Counted from the first letter of the stretch, positions 1 through 9,585 are shown. The stretch is DNA of 64,000 nt from Bradyrhizobium lupini (GCF_040939785.1 NZ_CP162553.1:3038001-3102000); one strand, 5' to 3'. Numbers and translations are program-made. The notes: generated by a model not told the origin, from the letters alone.

Positions 1-76
1 CCACCTTGCCGGCCAGCCAACCAGCGACGAGGCCGACGAACAGGATGACAAGCAAGCCTTCATTCGAAATGTACAT
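1..76 (-). CDS. GlsB/YeaQ/YmgE family membrane protein (N-terminal part only)
   Basis: The first 25 codons of a minus-strand gene that runs off the left edge. It starts MYISNEGLLVILFVGLVAGW and continues into LAGKV. A short hydrophobic helix followed by a G-W-L-A-G-K segment is the hallmark opening of the small transglycosylase-associated (GlsB/YeaQ/YmgE) proteins, inner-membrane proteins of about 80-90 residues often linked to general stress. A purine-rich stretch (GAGGGAC) lies about 9 bases before the ATG and supports this start. Family call is from the N-terminus only; the rest is outside the window. Confidence 0.6.
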   Translation of the reverse strand, partial: MYISNEGLLVILFVGLVAGWLAGKV

Positions 77-173
77 AAATGAGGTCCCTCTCCGTGAACG
101 GTTCCATGGAAGCGGAACCGGGATGAACGAGGTCTGAATGCTGTTCCCCCGTTCCCCGCTGGCGGTCCAAATA

Positions 174-1151
174 TCATGACAGCGCGGTGACCGGCTCCGC
201 CAGCACGCACCGTGCTGCCCGGCCCGGCCCGACCTCCACATTCCCAGGCAATTGCTCCAGGCAGCGCGGCTGGGCAGCGGCGCAGCGGGGCGCAAAGGAG
301 CAGTTGTGCGGCCGCTCGCCCAGCGACGGCGGGGTGCCGGGGATGGTCTCGAGCCGCTGTCCCCGCTTGGCCCCGTGGACGGTCGAGGCGAGCAGGCCCC
401 TGGCGTAGGGATGCACCGGCGAGCGGACGATGTCGCGAAGCGTGCCCTGCTCCACGATCTGGCCGGCATACATCACCGCGACCCGGTCGCAGATCTCGAT
501 GGCGACCCCGATGTCATGGGTGACGAAGATGACGGACATGCCGAACTCGCGCTGCAGCTCGCGCAACAGCAGCAGGATCTGGATCTGCACGGTGGCATCG
601 AGCGCCGTGGTCGGCTCGTCCGCGAGCAATATCTTGGGACGACACGCGAGCGCCAGCGCGATCATCGCGCGCTGACGCATGCCGCCGGACATCTCATGCG
701 GATAGGCATCGAGCCGCCGTTTTGCGGAAGGAATGCGCACGACCTCGAGCATTTCGAGTGCGCGCGCCCTGCCCTCCGCATACGACTTGCCTTCGTGACG
801 CACCACGCTTTCGGCGATCTGCGCGCCGATGGTGTAGACCGGATCGAGCGCCAGCGCCGGCTCCTGAAAGATCATCGACACGGTTTGGCCGCGGAACGAC
901 GACAGCTGCTCGTCGTTCATGGCGAGCACGTCGCGGCCCATGACGTTGACCTTGCCCGTGATCTGCGTGCGCTTCTTCGGCAACAGGCGCATCAGCGCGC
1001 GCAAGGTCACGCTCTTGCCCGAGCCGGACTCTCCGAGCAGGCCCAGCACCTCGCCGTCGCCGAGCGAGAGACTGAGACCGTTCACGGCATAGACCGTGCG
1101 CTCCCCGGTGAAGCGGATGTTAAGGCCTGAGATCTCGACGAGCTTTGTCAT
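174..1151 (-). CDS. Peptide-type ABC transporter ATPase, DppD/OppD family
   Basis: A 325-residue nucleotide-binding subunit that powers import through the DppB/DppC-type permeases of the same operon. Walker A (GESGSGKS) lies near residues 40-47, the Q-loop glutamine at about 96, an ABC signature MSGGMRQR near 154-161 and Walker B ILLADEP near 174-180. The C-terminal oligopeptide-family extension carries a cysteine cluster (HNCSFAPRC, about 283-291) typical of DppD/OppD. It is the last gene of the operon and its ATG overlaps the amidase stop by four bases, suggesting translational coupling. The substrate cannot be read from the ATPase; the amidase and small partner upstream suggest an amide-containing compound rather than a general peptide (inference). 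Confidence 0.9.
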   Translation of the reverse strand: MTKLVEISGLNIRFTGERTVYAVNGLSLSLGDGEVLGLLGESGSGKSVTLRALMRLLPKKRTQITGKVNVMGRDVLAMNDEQLSSFRGQTVSMIFQEPALALDPVYTIGAQIAESVVRHEGKSYAEGRARALEMLEVVRIPSAKRRLDAYPHEMSGGMRQRAMIALALACRPKILLADEPTTALDATVQIQILLLLRELQREFGMSVIFVTHDIGVAIEICDRVAVMYAGQIVEQGTLRDIVRSPVHPYARGLLASTVHGAKRGQRLETIPGTPPSLGERPHNCSFAPRCAAAQPRCLEQLPGNVEVGPGRAARCVLAEPVTALS

Positions 1152-2562
1152 GACGGAAGTTTCGGCAGCCTTTCGTGGTAGTCGGTGGCGCGCTGGAACG
1201 CGGCGCCGATGGTGAGCAAGGTCGCTTCATCGAACGAGCGGCCGATCAGCTGCATGCCGATCGGAAGACCGCTTTTGGTGAAGCCCGAGGGCACCGTGAG
1301 CGACGGCAGGCCGAGGTAATTCACCGGACGGGTGAACAGCGTCAGCCGCTGCAACAGCGCCGGCGCATTCGGCCCGCCGCCAACGTCGCTCTCCTCGATC
1401 GTTGGCGCCGGCACGGGGACGCCGGCGCGATCATCGCGTCGACGCCCGATGTGGCAGCGTTGTGCGCGGCGAGCGCAGGTCCGCGCCAGCGCATCGCCTC
1501 GAGATAGGTGATGGCGGGGACCGCGAGGCCGTTCTGGAGCCGCATCAACACCTGCGGACCATAATCCTGCGGCCGCTCAATCATCCAGCGCTTGTGGAAG
1601 GCGGCGGCTTCGGCTGCGAGCACGAGCTGGCTTGCCGAGGACAATTGCCGCTGGTCGGGCAGCTCGACCGTGACGATGTCGGCGCCCTCACGCTTGAGCA
1701 CCGCGACGGTCTCGTCCAGCACGCGCGCGACCTCGCCGTCGAGATCATCGACATAGAAGGACGAGGGGACGCCGACCTTGAGGCCCTTCAGCGAGCCCTT
1801 GGTCGCGCCGACATAGTCAGACAGCGGCTCATGACTGCAGGTCGAATCCTCAGGATCAGGGCCGGCCATCAGCGCCAGCAGCAGCGCGCAATCCTCGGCG
1901 GTGCGGGCGAGCGGGCCGACCGTGTCGAGCGACTGCGACAGCGGCATCGCGCCGGCGCGGCTGACCCGGCCGACGGTGGTCTTCAATCCCGTGACGCCGC
2001 AGAAATGCGCGGGCATGCGGATCGAGCCGCCGGTGTCGGAGCCGAGCGCCGCATAGGTCAGTCGCGCCGCGACCGCCGAGCCCGAGCCCGACGACGAGCC
2101 GCCGGTGATGTGCGCAGCGTTCCAGGGATTGCGAACCGGGCCGTAATGGGCGTTATGGCCAGTCGGGCCATAGGCGAATTCGGCGAGATGCAACGTGCCG
2201 AGGCGAACCTGGCCGGCGTCCTTCAGCCGCTGCAAGGCGGTGGAGGTGACGGTCGGAACGAAATCGCGGCGGATCAACGAGCCGCAGGTCGCGACGTGAC
2301 CTGCGTCGTAATACATATCCTTGTGCGCGAGCGGCACACCGTGCAGCGGACCGCGGACTTCCCCCTTGGCGAGTTCGGCGTCGGCGGCATCGGCGGCCTT
2401 CAGCGCTGCCTCTGCCTCGATCGACATGAAGGCGTTGAGGTGCGGCTGCCACTGCGCGATGCGATGCAGCAGCGCACGCGTCACCTCATGCGAGGACACC
2501 TGCTTCATCGCGATCGCGCGCGCGACCTCGGTGAGCGTCATCAATGCGGGCTCGGTGCTCAT
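1148..2562 (-). pseudogene. Amidase-signature family amidase, single-base frameshift near the C-terminus
   Basis: An amidase-signature hydrolase of about 471 residues if the frame is restored. Visible features are the catalytic-lysine segment AHKDMYYD (Lys about 81), the GGSSSGSGSA loop (about 154-163) and the nucleophile segment GSDTGGSIR (Ser about 180), so the Ser-cisSer-Lys triad is intact. The frame is lost at a run of four G (plus strand, 1415-1418). Reading continues in another frame with VPAPTIEESDVGGG..., which matches the family C-terminus (LPIGMQLIGRSFDE). Adding one base gives 472 codons exactly. The start at 2562 overlaps the stop of the small upstream gene. It could be a real mutation removing the last ~90 residues, or a sequencing error in a homopolymer. 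Confidence 0.85.
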
Positions 2563-2753
2563 TTCGAGACCTTGGCAGTCTGCGCGATCGGATAAAGCGC
2601 GGGCTCGAGATCGAACGGCAACGTGCCGGCAATGGCTGCAAAGCCCTCGAAGGCCGGTCCGATGGAATTGGAGATGCGCGTCGCGATCTCGTCGTCGACG
2701 GGAACGCCGGCGACCTGTGCCGTCGCCTTGATCTCTTTTGTCGTCGGTCTCAT
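2559..2753 (-). CDS. Small AtzG/GatC-like amidase partner
   Basis: A 64-residue protein between the DppF ATPase and the amidase, overlapping both by four bases. Its C-terminal half (FAAIAGTLPFDLEPALYP) resembles the DUF4089/AtzG type of small proteins, which form a GatC-like complex with amidases such as AtzE and HpxW-associated enzymes. It is mostly helical in composition with no signal peptide or membrane segment. The location directly before the amidase gene is what is expected of such a subunit. The family assignment rests on length, context and a short sequence resemblance, so it is moderate. The likely role is stabilising or gating the downstream amidase. Confidence 0.55.
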   Translation of the reverse strand: MRPTTKEIKATAQVAGVPVDDEIATRISNSIGPAFEGFAAIAGTLPFDLEPALYPIAQTAKVSK

Positions 2754-3811
2754 GCGGTTTCCTCCTTCGGCGCGCGGCTATGGCCTGAACCCGGGATCGC
2801 CATGTAGCACGCGGCCTCGTGGCCCATTCTATCGAGCGCGGTGAGTTTTGGTGTCGCATTTGCGCAGAGCGGCTCCGCAAACGGGCAACGGGTGTGGAAG
2901 CGGCAGCCCGAGGGTGGATCGATCGGATTGGGCGGATCGCCCGTGATCGGCGGCGTCTCGGTGCGGCGGTCCGGATCCGAGGACGGCATCGCGGCAAGAA
3001 GTGCGCGCGTATAGGGATGCGCCGGTTGGTCCCAGACCTGGTCGACCGGGCCGAGCTCGACGACCTCGCCGAGATACATCACCAGCACGCGATCGCTGAT
3101 ATAGCGCACGACGTTGAGGTCGTGACTGATGAAGAGATAGGTCAGGCCGAACTCACTCTTGAGATCGGCAAGCAAATTGAGCACCTGCGCCTCGACCGAC
3201 TTGTCGAGCGCGGAGACGGCTTCGTCGAGAATCACCAGCCGCGGCGACAGGGCCAGCGCACGCGCGATGTTGACGCGCTGGCGCTGGCCACCGGAGATCT
3301 CATGCGGGTAGCGGTTGGCAAAGTTTGCAGGAACCAGGCCCACTTTGCCCAGCAGCTCGCGCGCCAGCGCGCGCGCGGCGCCGTCGGCCATGCCGTGCAC
3401 CTTTGGGCCGAAGGCGATCGAGTCCTCGATGGTCAGGCGCGGGTTGAGCGAAGCGTAGGAATCCTGGAACACCATCTGCATGCCGCGGCGCAGCTCGCGC
3501 AAGGAGAGCGACTGGCCGACGCTCATGCCGTCATAGATGATGTCGCCGGTGTCGCGCGGCATCAGATGCATGAGCAGCCGCGCGGTGGTCGACTTGCCGC
3601 AACCGGACTCGCCGACGATGCCGACGGTCTCGCCCTTGGCGACGGTGAACGAGACATTATCAACCGCCCGCACGGTGCGCTTTGCGGCGAACAGGCCGCC
3701 ACGAACCGGGAAATGCTTGGTGAGGCCGTTGACCTGGAGCAGCGGCTGGGCGACGCCGCCGAGGTCTTCGATCGGCTCCAGCATTGCGACGGAGAGGTTG
3801 GTTTCGCTCAT
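2750..3811 (-). CDS. Peptide-type ABC transporter ATPase, DppF/OppF family
   Basis: A 353-residue ATPase, partner of the DppD-type subunit in the same operon. Walker A GESGCGKS is near residues 67-74, the signature ISGGQRQR near 172-179 and Walker B LVILDE near 192-197. The C-terminal oligopeptide-transporter extension includes GCRFHTRCPFAEPLC, the usual cysteine cluster. The reading frame stays open well upstream of 3811, but homology begins with MSETNLSVAMLEP and the start at 3811 directly follows the stop of the permease gene (3814), so 3811 is preferred. It is co-transcribed with the permeases and overlaps the AtzG-like gene by four bases. Confidence 0.9.
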   Translation of the reverse strand: MSETNLSVAMLEPIEDLGGVAQPLLQVNGLTKHFPVRGGLFAAKRTVRAVDNVSFTVAKGETVGIVGESGCGKSTTARLLMHLMPRDTGDIIYDGMSVGQSLSLRELRRGMQMVFQDSYASLNPRLTIEDSIAFGPKVHGMADGAARALARELLGKVGLVPANFANRYPHEISGGQRQRVNIARALALSPRLVILDEAVSALDKSVEAQVLNLLADLKSEFGLTYLFISHDLNVVRYISDRVLVMYLGEVVELGPVDQVWDQPAHPYTRALLAAMPSSDPDRRTETPPITGDPPNPIDPPSGCRFHTRCPFAEPLCANATPKLTALDRMGHEAACYMAIPGSGHSRAPKEETA

Positions 3812-3813
3812 GG

Positions 3814-4715
3814 CTAGTTCCTGATGTCCATGGCGCTGCGCAGGCCGTCCGAGAGCAGGTTGAAGCAGATCGAGACCGCGAAGATCATTGCACCGGGGAG
3901 CGCGGCGACCCAGGGGTTGACATAGATCGCGGTCCGCAAGGTATTCAACATCAGGCCCCATTCCGGCTCCGGCGGTTTGGTGCCGAGGCCGAGGAACGAC
4001 AGGCCTGCCGCGAGGATCATCGAGACCGAGATCAGGCTGGTCGCGTAGACGAAGATCGAACCGAGCACATTGCCGAGGATATGAACGCGCATGATGGTGA
4101 ACGGTCCCGCGCCCGAGGCGCGCGCGGCGTCGACGAAGTCCATGTTGCGCACGCCCGTCGTGACGCTTTCGGCGACGCGGGTGATCTGCGGCACGAACAC
4201 GACGGTCAACGACACGATGGAATTGAGGATGCCCGCGCCCAGCGCGCCGAGATCGCGATCGCCAGCAGCACGGACGGAAACGCGTAGAACACGTCGATCG
4301 TGCGCATGATCGCGGTGTTGAGCTTGCCGCCGACATAGCCGGCAACGAGGCCGAGCGAGGTGCCGATGCAGAAGGCGAGGATCACCGGCAAAATGCCGAT
4401 GAGAAGCGACAGCCGGCCGCCATAGATCAACCGCGCCAGCATGTCGCGGCCGAGTTCGTCGGTGCCGAGCGGGTAGCCGGATGTGCCAATGTGCCGAAGG
4501 CGGCGGATCATCGAGCCCCTGTAGGGATCTTCCAGACCGAGCCACGGCGCAACGATCGCGGAGAGGAAGATCAGCAGCAGCACCAGCGCGCAGACCATGC
4601 TGACCTTGTCACGCCGGATACGACGGCCGACGGTCGCCCAATAGCCGCGCGCCTTGGTCGCGGGCGCGGACTGAAGCGCCGTATCGCTGGTGACGGACAA
4701 CGGAAGCTCGCTCAT
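3814..4715 (-). pseudogene. Peptide-type ABC permease, DppC family, single-base frameshift
   Basis: An inner-membrane permease subunit of about 300 residues once reframed. The N-terminal half (from MSELPLSVTSDTALQ) holds a cytoplasmic tail, the first membrane helix and the typical LGTDELGRDMLARLIYG motif. The frame breaks at about 4249-4250, between FPSVLLAIAIS and ALGAGILNSIVSLT. The second part has the EAA loop (DAARASGAGPFTIMRVHILG) and ends DGLRSAMDIRN. Total length is 902 bases, one short of a whole number of codons, consistent with one missing base. If real, the transporter would lack a functional second permease; a sequencing error is equally possible because the other subunits are intact. 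Confidence 0.88.
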
Positions 4716-4717
4716 CG

Positions 4718-5671
4718 CTAGCCCCGTTTGATGCGCGGGTCGATCGCGGCTTGCGCGATGTCGACCATCAGATTGAGGAAGACGAAGAACAGCGCCAGGA
4801 TCAGGATCGTGCCCTGCAGCAGCGGCAGGTCGCGCTGGAAAATCGCGGAGTTGAGCAGGAAGCCCGAGCCCGGCCAGGAGAACACCGTCTCGATCAGGAT
4901 CGAGCCGCCGAGCATGTAACCGAGCTGAAGTCCCATCACCGCGAGCGCGGTGGGGGCGGCGTTCTTGATGACGTGGCGGAACACGCCGCGCTCATGCAGG
5001 CCTTTTGCACGCAGCGCCTCGACGAAGTCCTGGCTGAGAATGTCGCCGGTCAGCGCGCGCACCGTGCGAGTGACGATGCCCATCGGGATCACCGAGGTCG
5101 TGATCGCTGGCAGCACGAGATATTGCAAATGCGCCCAGTCCCAGGCCCAGGCGGCCGAGCCGCCGGGTCCGGCGCCGACAGCGGGCAGCCAGTTCAGCTG
5201 GACCGAGAAGATGATGACGAGCACCATGCCAAGCCAGTAATGCGGCACCGAAACGCCGGCGATGGCAAAGGAGGTCGCCAGCTTGTCGATCCAGGTCTCG
5301 CGGAAATAGCCGGCGATCAGGCCGAGCAGGATGCCCATGGTGAAGCCGATGATCGCCGCCGCAATCGCCAGCGTGACCGTGTTGCTGACCGCGCGCATGA
5401 CCTCGGCGAGCACCGGGCGGCCCGTGGCGATGGAATTGCCGAGATCGCCATGAAGCGCGCGGAGCAGCCAAAGCCCGAACTGCACCGGCAGCGGGCGGTC
5501 GAAACCATAGGCTGTCCGGAGCTGCGCGGCGAGCTCCTGCGAGGCGTCTGCGGGGAGCACCGCGACGAGCGGATCGCCCGGCGTGATGTGCACGAGCAGA
5601 AAACACACCAGCGCGACGCTGATGACGATCGGGATGACGTAGACGATGCGTCTGGCGATATAGGCGAGCAC
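4718..5671 (-). CDS. Peptide-type ABC permease, DppB family
   Basis: A 317-residue inner-membrane permease with six predicted hydrophobic helices. The N-terminus MLAYIARRIVYVIPIVISVA followed by an HITPGDP motif is characteristic of DppB/OppB. The conserved EAA cytoplasmic loop (FVEALRAKGLHERGVFRHVI, about 216-235) contacts the ATPases. It is the first permease after the solute-binding protein, separated from it by about 195 bases that carry a palindromic repeat, and sits two bases from the DppC gene. It forms the translocation pore with DppC. Confidence 0.92.
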   Translation of the reverse strand: MLAYIARRIVYVIPIVISVALVCFLLVHITPGDPLVAVLPADASQELAAQLRTAYGFDRPLPVQFGLWLLRALHGDLGNSIATGRPVLAEVMRAVSNTVTLAIAAAIIGFTMGILLGLIAGYFRETWIDKLATSFAIAGVSVPHYWLGMVLVIIFSVQLNWLPAVGAGPGGSAAWAWDWAHLQYLVLPAITTSVIPMGIVTRTVRALTGDILSQDFVEALRAKGLHERGVFRHVIKNAAPTALAVMGLQLGYMLGGSILIETVFSWPGSGFLLNSAIFQRDLPLLQGTILILALFFVFLNLMVDIAQAAIDPRIKRG

Positions 5672-5687
5672 GTTGTTTCTTTTCTTC

Positions 5688-5845
5688 CCTTCTCCCCTTG
5701 TGGGAGAAGGTGGCGCAAAGCGCCGGATGAGGGCTCTAACCCCGGATGCAGTGTTAACGAAAAAGAGAGAGGGTCATCCGCGGAAAGAGATCCCTCACCC
5801 GGCTTCGCTTGCGCGAAGCCACCCTCTCCCGCAAGGGGAGAGGGT
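5688..5845. repeat. Palindromic intergenic repeat (REP-like) between SBP and dppB
   Basis: Each end of this roughly 160-bp element is a hairpin: CCTTCTCCC/GGGAGAAGG around 5690-5713 and CCCTCTCCC/GGGAGAGGG around 5822-5844. Inner segments are also inverted relative to each other. Similar CTCTCCC-GGGAGAG hairpins occur near 22915, 41020, 46003 and 57370 in this window. It lies inside the operon, where such structures often protect the upstream transcript and lower expression of the downstream genes. Confidence 0.7.
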
Positions 5846-5866
5846 GCACTGCGTATGAGGCGCGAA

Positions 5867-7525
5867 CTATTGCATCGACACCAGTGAGAAGTCGATGAAC
5901 CAGCTCTTTGGCTGCACGACGCCTGTCACCTTCGGGCTGATGGCGCGGGGACCGACGTCGTGGGCGACATAGAGGAAGGCCGCGTCATCGACGGAGGCCG
6001 CGTGCAGTTCGGCGAGCGCGGCGTCACGCGCGGCGGGATCGAAGGTCTGCCGCGCCTTCTTCACCAGCTCGTCGAATTTGGGATTGTTGATGAAACCCCA
6101 ATTGTTCGAGACCGGCGGCGCCATGCCCGATTGCAGGAAGCGCACCAGCGCGAAGAACGGGTCCATCGCCGCATAGGTGACGTTGGTCGCGTTCGAGCCG
6201 TTGGCACTGGGATCCTTGACGCCGCGGCGCCAGTTGGTGAACAGCGTATTCCACTCGATGACATCGAGCTGCACGTCGAAATAGCATTCGGCCAGCGCCT
6301 GCTGGATATATTCGTTCATCGGCAACGGCTGCATCTGGCCCGAGCCGGACGCAGACGTCTGGGTCTTCACCGTCAGCTTCTTGTTCGGGCCGAATCCGGC
6401 CTCCTGCATCAGCTTCTGTGCAGCAGCCTTGTCGTACTTGATCTCGAAGGTCGGTCTGCCGCGCCAGGGATGGCCGACCTCGAACGTGCCGGTCGCGGGC
6501 ACCATCAGCCCCGCGAGCAGGCCGTCCTTGAGGCCTTCGCGATCGACGCAGAGGTTCGCGGCCTTGCGCACGCGGATGTCGTTCCAGGGCGAGCCCTCGA
6601 CGCGCGAGAACTGCCACGGCCAGACGTGCGGCTGCTCGTTGGCGTAGAGCTTGAAGCCGCGCTGCTTGAGCTCGGGCAACGCGTCCGGCGCCGGCGCCTC
6701 GACCCAATCGACCTGCCCGGAAAGCAGCGCCGCGGTGCGCGCGTTGGCCTCCGGCATCGGCAACAGCACCATCTTGTCGACCTTGGGCACGCGGTCCTTG
6801 TTCCAGTAGCTCGCATTCTTGACCAGCTCCAGCCGCTCGCGCGGGGTGAAGCCCGCCATCTTCCACGGGCCGGTGCCCGCGGCGTCCTTGGCAAACGCGG
6901 TCCATGCGGCCTGCGACTTGGCCTTGGCGTCGGCGCCCTCCGCCTTGTCGTAGAAGGCCTGCCACTTCGCCGGGCTCGCCATGAAGAGATTGGTGAGGTT
7001 GATCGGCAGGAAGCTGTCGGGCTCCTTGGTGGTGAGCTCGACCGTCATGTCGTCGACCTTCTTCGCTGATGCCAGCGTCGGCATGCGCGAGGCCGTGACA
7101 CCGACCTGGCTGGCGTCGAATTGCGGCGCGTCCTGCTTCAGCACCTTCTCGACATTCCACACCACGGCGTCCGCATTGAACGGCGAGCCGTCATGGAAGG
7201 TGACGCCCGGCCGCAGCTTGAAAGTCCATTTGGTCTTGTCGGCATCGTCGACCTTCCACTCGGTAGCAAGGCCGGGGATCACCACGCTCGCCTTGTCGGC
7301 CGAGGAAAGGTCCCAGCCGGTGAGCGCGTCATACATGGTGAGGCCGGTGAAGCGGTTGCCTTCAAAGCCCTGATCGGGCTGGCCCAGCGTGCGCGGAATA
7401 TCGGCAGCCGTCATGGCGATGCGCAGCACGGTTTCGGCAGTGGCCGCGCGCGGCCACGCAGCCGCGCTACTGAGCGCCAGCAACGCGATCAGCGCCGCGC
7501 GGGTCTTGTTTTTCTTGATCAACAT
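5867..7525 (-). CDS. ABC transporter solute-binding protein, family 5 (peptide/nickel type)
   Basis: A 552-residue periplasmic binding protein with a Sec signal peptide (MLIKKNKTRAALIALLALSS, then ...PRAATA). The mature part shows the family-5 hallmarks: PGLATEWKVDD, a WTFKLRPGVTFHDGSPFNAD segment, and a GTGPWKMAGFTPRERLEL segment. The start at 7525 fits the signal peptide; the frame is open further upstream but without a plausible leader. It is the first gene of the minus-strand operon and delivers substrate to the DppB/DppC pore. It is clearly paralogous to the divergent SBP at 7736-9330 (both begin the mature domain with ETVLR and share ADIP and a GQPD motif). Substrate unknown. Confidence 0.9.
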   Translation of the reverse strand: MLIKKNKTRAALIALLALSSAAAWPRAATAETVLRIAMTAADIPRTLGQPDQGFEGNRFTGLTMYDALTGWDLSSADKASVVIPGLATEWKVDDADKTKWTFKLRPGVTFHDGSPFNADAVVWNVEKVLKQDAPQFDASQVGVTASRMPTLASAKKVDDMTVELTTKEPDSFLPINLTNLFMASPAKWQAFYDKAEGADAKAKSQAAWTAFAKDAAGTGPWKMAGFTPRERLELVKNASYWNKDRVPKVDKMVLLPMPEANARTAALLSGQVDWVEAPAPDALPELKQRGFKLYANEQPHVWPWQFSRVEGSPWNDIRVRKAANLCVDREGLKDGLLAGLMVPATGTFEVGHPWRGRPTFEIKYDKAAAQKLMQEAGFGPNKKLTVKTQTSASGSGQMQPLPMNEYIQQALAECYFDVQLDVIEWNTLFTNWRRGVKDPSANGSNATNVTYAAMDPFFALVRFLQSGMAPPVSNNWGFINNPKFDELVKKARQTFDPAARDAALAELHAASVDDAAFLYVAHDVGPRAISPKVTGVVQPKSWFIDFSLVSMQ

Positions 7526-7735
7526 TGACTCAATCCTTTTCCGGCTTCGATGACTAATTTTGATGCAATCGTATGCAATGCCTATGCCAATGGGGAAACT
7601 TATTCTGCAAATTGCCCCTGCGACGACAAGTCCTTGTGATGACACGTCGGCGAAAGCACCTCGCTGCCTATTCTGGCATCAAGATTGCAGGTTTGGCTCC
7701 GATTGTCCTTGAAGTCTTCCTTGGAGCTTTGGCCC

Positions 7736-9330
7736 ATGCGTATCCGACTATCGACCTGTTTCGCCGTGCTTGCACTGGCGTTGTCCGCGATTCCGGCGGG
7801 CGCCGAAACGGTGCTGCGCTACGGCATCTCGATGGCGGACATCCCGCTGACGACCGGCCAGCCCGATCGCGGCGCGGGCGCCTATCAGTTCACGGCCTAC
7901 ACCATCTACGATCCGCTCGTGGCGTGGGAGATGGACGTCGCCGACCGGCCGGGAAAGCTGGTGCCCGGATTGGCCACCGAGTGGAGGGTCGATGCCGAGA
8001 ACAAGACCAAATGGCGCTTCACCTTGCGCAAGGGCGTGAAGTTTCACGATGGCAGCGAGTTCGATGCCGACGCCGTGATCTGGAATCTGGACAAGGTGCT
8101 CAATGACAAGGCGCCGCAATTCGACAAGCGCCAGAGTGCGCAGGTCAAGACCCGCCTGCCTTCGGTCGCGAGCTACGCCAAGATCGACGACTTCACGGTG
8201 GAGATCACCACCAAGACGGTCGATTCCTTCTTTCCCTATCAGATGCTGTGGTTCCTGGTCTCCAGCCCGGCGCAATACGAGAAGCTCGGTAAGGACTGGG
8301 ACAAGTTCGCGAGCCAGCCTTCGGGGACCGGCCCGTTCAAACTGACAAAACTGGTGCCGCGCGAACTCGCCGAGCTCACGAAGAATCCGGATTATTGGAA
8401 CAAGAAGCGTATTCCCAAGGTCGACAAGCTCGTGCTGGTGCCGATGCCGGAAGCGCTGACGCGCACCAATGCGCTGCTGGCCGGGCAGGTCGATCTGATC
8501 GAGACGCCGGCGCCGGATGCCGTGCCGCAGCTCAAGGCCGCCGGCATGAAGCTCGTCGACAACGTTACGCCGCATGTCTGGAATTATCATCTGAGCGTGC
8601 TGCCGGGTTCGCCCTGGACCGACATCCGCCTGCGCAAGGCGCTGAACCTCGCGATCGATCGTGAAGCCGTGGTGGGCCTGATGAATGGCCTTGCGAAACC
8701 CGCCAAGGGACAGGTCGATCCGTCGAGCCCTGGTTCGGCAAGCCGAGCTTCGAGCTGAAATACGATGTCGCAGCCGCCAAGAAGCTGGTCGAGGAAGCCG
8801 GCTACTCCAAGGCGAAGCCGCTGAAAGCGACCTTCATCATCGCACAGGGCGGCACCGGCCAGATGCTGTCGCTGCCGATGAACGAATTTTTGCAGCAGAG
8901 CTTCAAGGAGATCGGCATCGACATCGATTTCAAGGTCGTCGAGCTCGAGACACTCTATACGCATTGGCGCAAGGGCGCGGCCGACGAGATGAACGCCGGC
9001 ATCACCGCCAACAACATCGCCTATGTCACCTCTGACCCGCTCTACGCCATCGTCCGCTTCTTCCATTCGAGCCAGATCGCGCCGGTCGGCGTCAACTGGG
9101 GCGGCTACAAAAACCCGAAGGTCGACGCGCTGATCGACGAGGCCAAGCAGACCTTCGACAGCGCCAAGCAGGATGAGCTGCTGGCGCAGGCGCACGCGCT
9201 GATCGTCGACGACGCCACGCTGGTATGGGTGGTGCACGACACCAACCCGCATGCGCTGTCGCCCAAGGTCAAGCAGTTCGTGCAGGCGCAGCACTGGTTC
9301 CAGGATCTCACGACGATCGGGGCGGAGTGA
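7736..9330 (+). pseudogene. Second family-5 solute-binding protein, divergent paralogue with a single-base frameshift
   Basis: Starts MRIRLSTCFAVLALALS, a Sec signal peptide, then ETVLRYGISMADIPLTTGQP, parallel to the SBP on the other strand. The frame is lost after AKGQVDPSSP at a CCC run (8728-8730); the uncorrected product ends at 8758 after about 340 residues. In another frame the family sequence continues at once (WFGKPSFELKYDVAAAKKLV) to the stop at 9330. One added base gives 532 codons. The intact length of 531 residues matches the family. Either the duplicate has recently decayed, or a C was lost in sequencing. It has no permease of its own and would have to share the DppBCDF complex. 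Confidence 0.85.
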
Positions 9331-9365
9331 GGCTCAAGGTCGGCACCCCGCTTCCGCAAACACCA

Positions 9366-9554
9366 CTGTCGTCCTGGCGAAAGCCAGGACGACACCTCTT
9401 ATTAAGGCGACGGCCTGCGGCGTCGAACACCGCTGTCGTCCCGGCGTAGCCGGGACCCATAACCACCGAGTTGAATTCGGCAACGACAGCCAACTCCGAT
9501 CTGGCGTACAGCTTCTGCTGCGGAGTATGGGTCCCGGCCTGCGCCGGGACGACA
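9366..9554. repeat. Cluster of GTCGTCC...GGGAC palindromic repeats
   Basis: Three copies of a short palindrome lie in the 255-bp gap between convergent genes: 9366-9396, 9434-9461 and 9526-9554. The second (tgtcgtcccggcgtagccgg...) and third are inverted relative to each other, so the whole block can fold into a large cruciform. This is the well-known style of dispersed extragenic palindromes in Bradyrhizobium and Rhodopseudomonas. It may act as a bidirectional transcription end for the two genes. Confidence 0.75.
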
Positions 9555-9585
9555 CCGAGGGTTTAGCCGCTAGCAAGCGCCTCCC

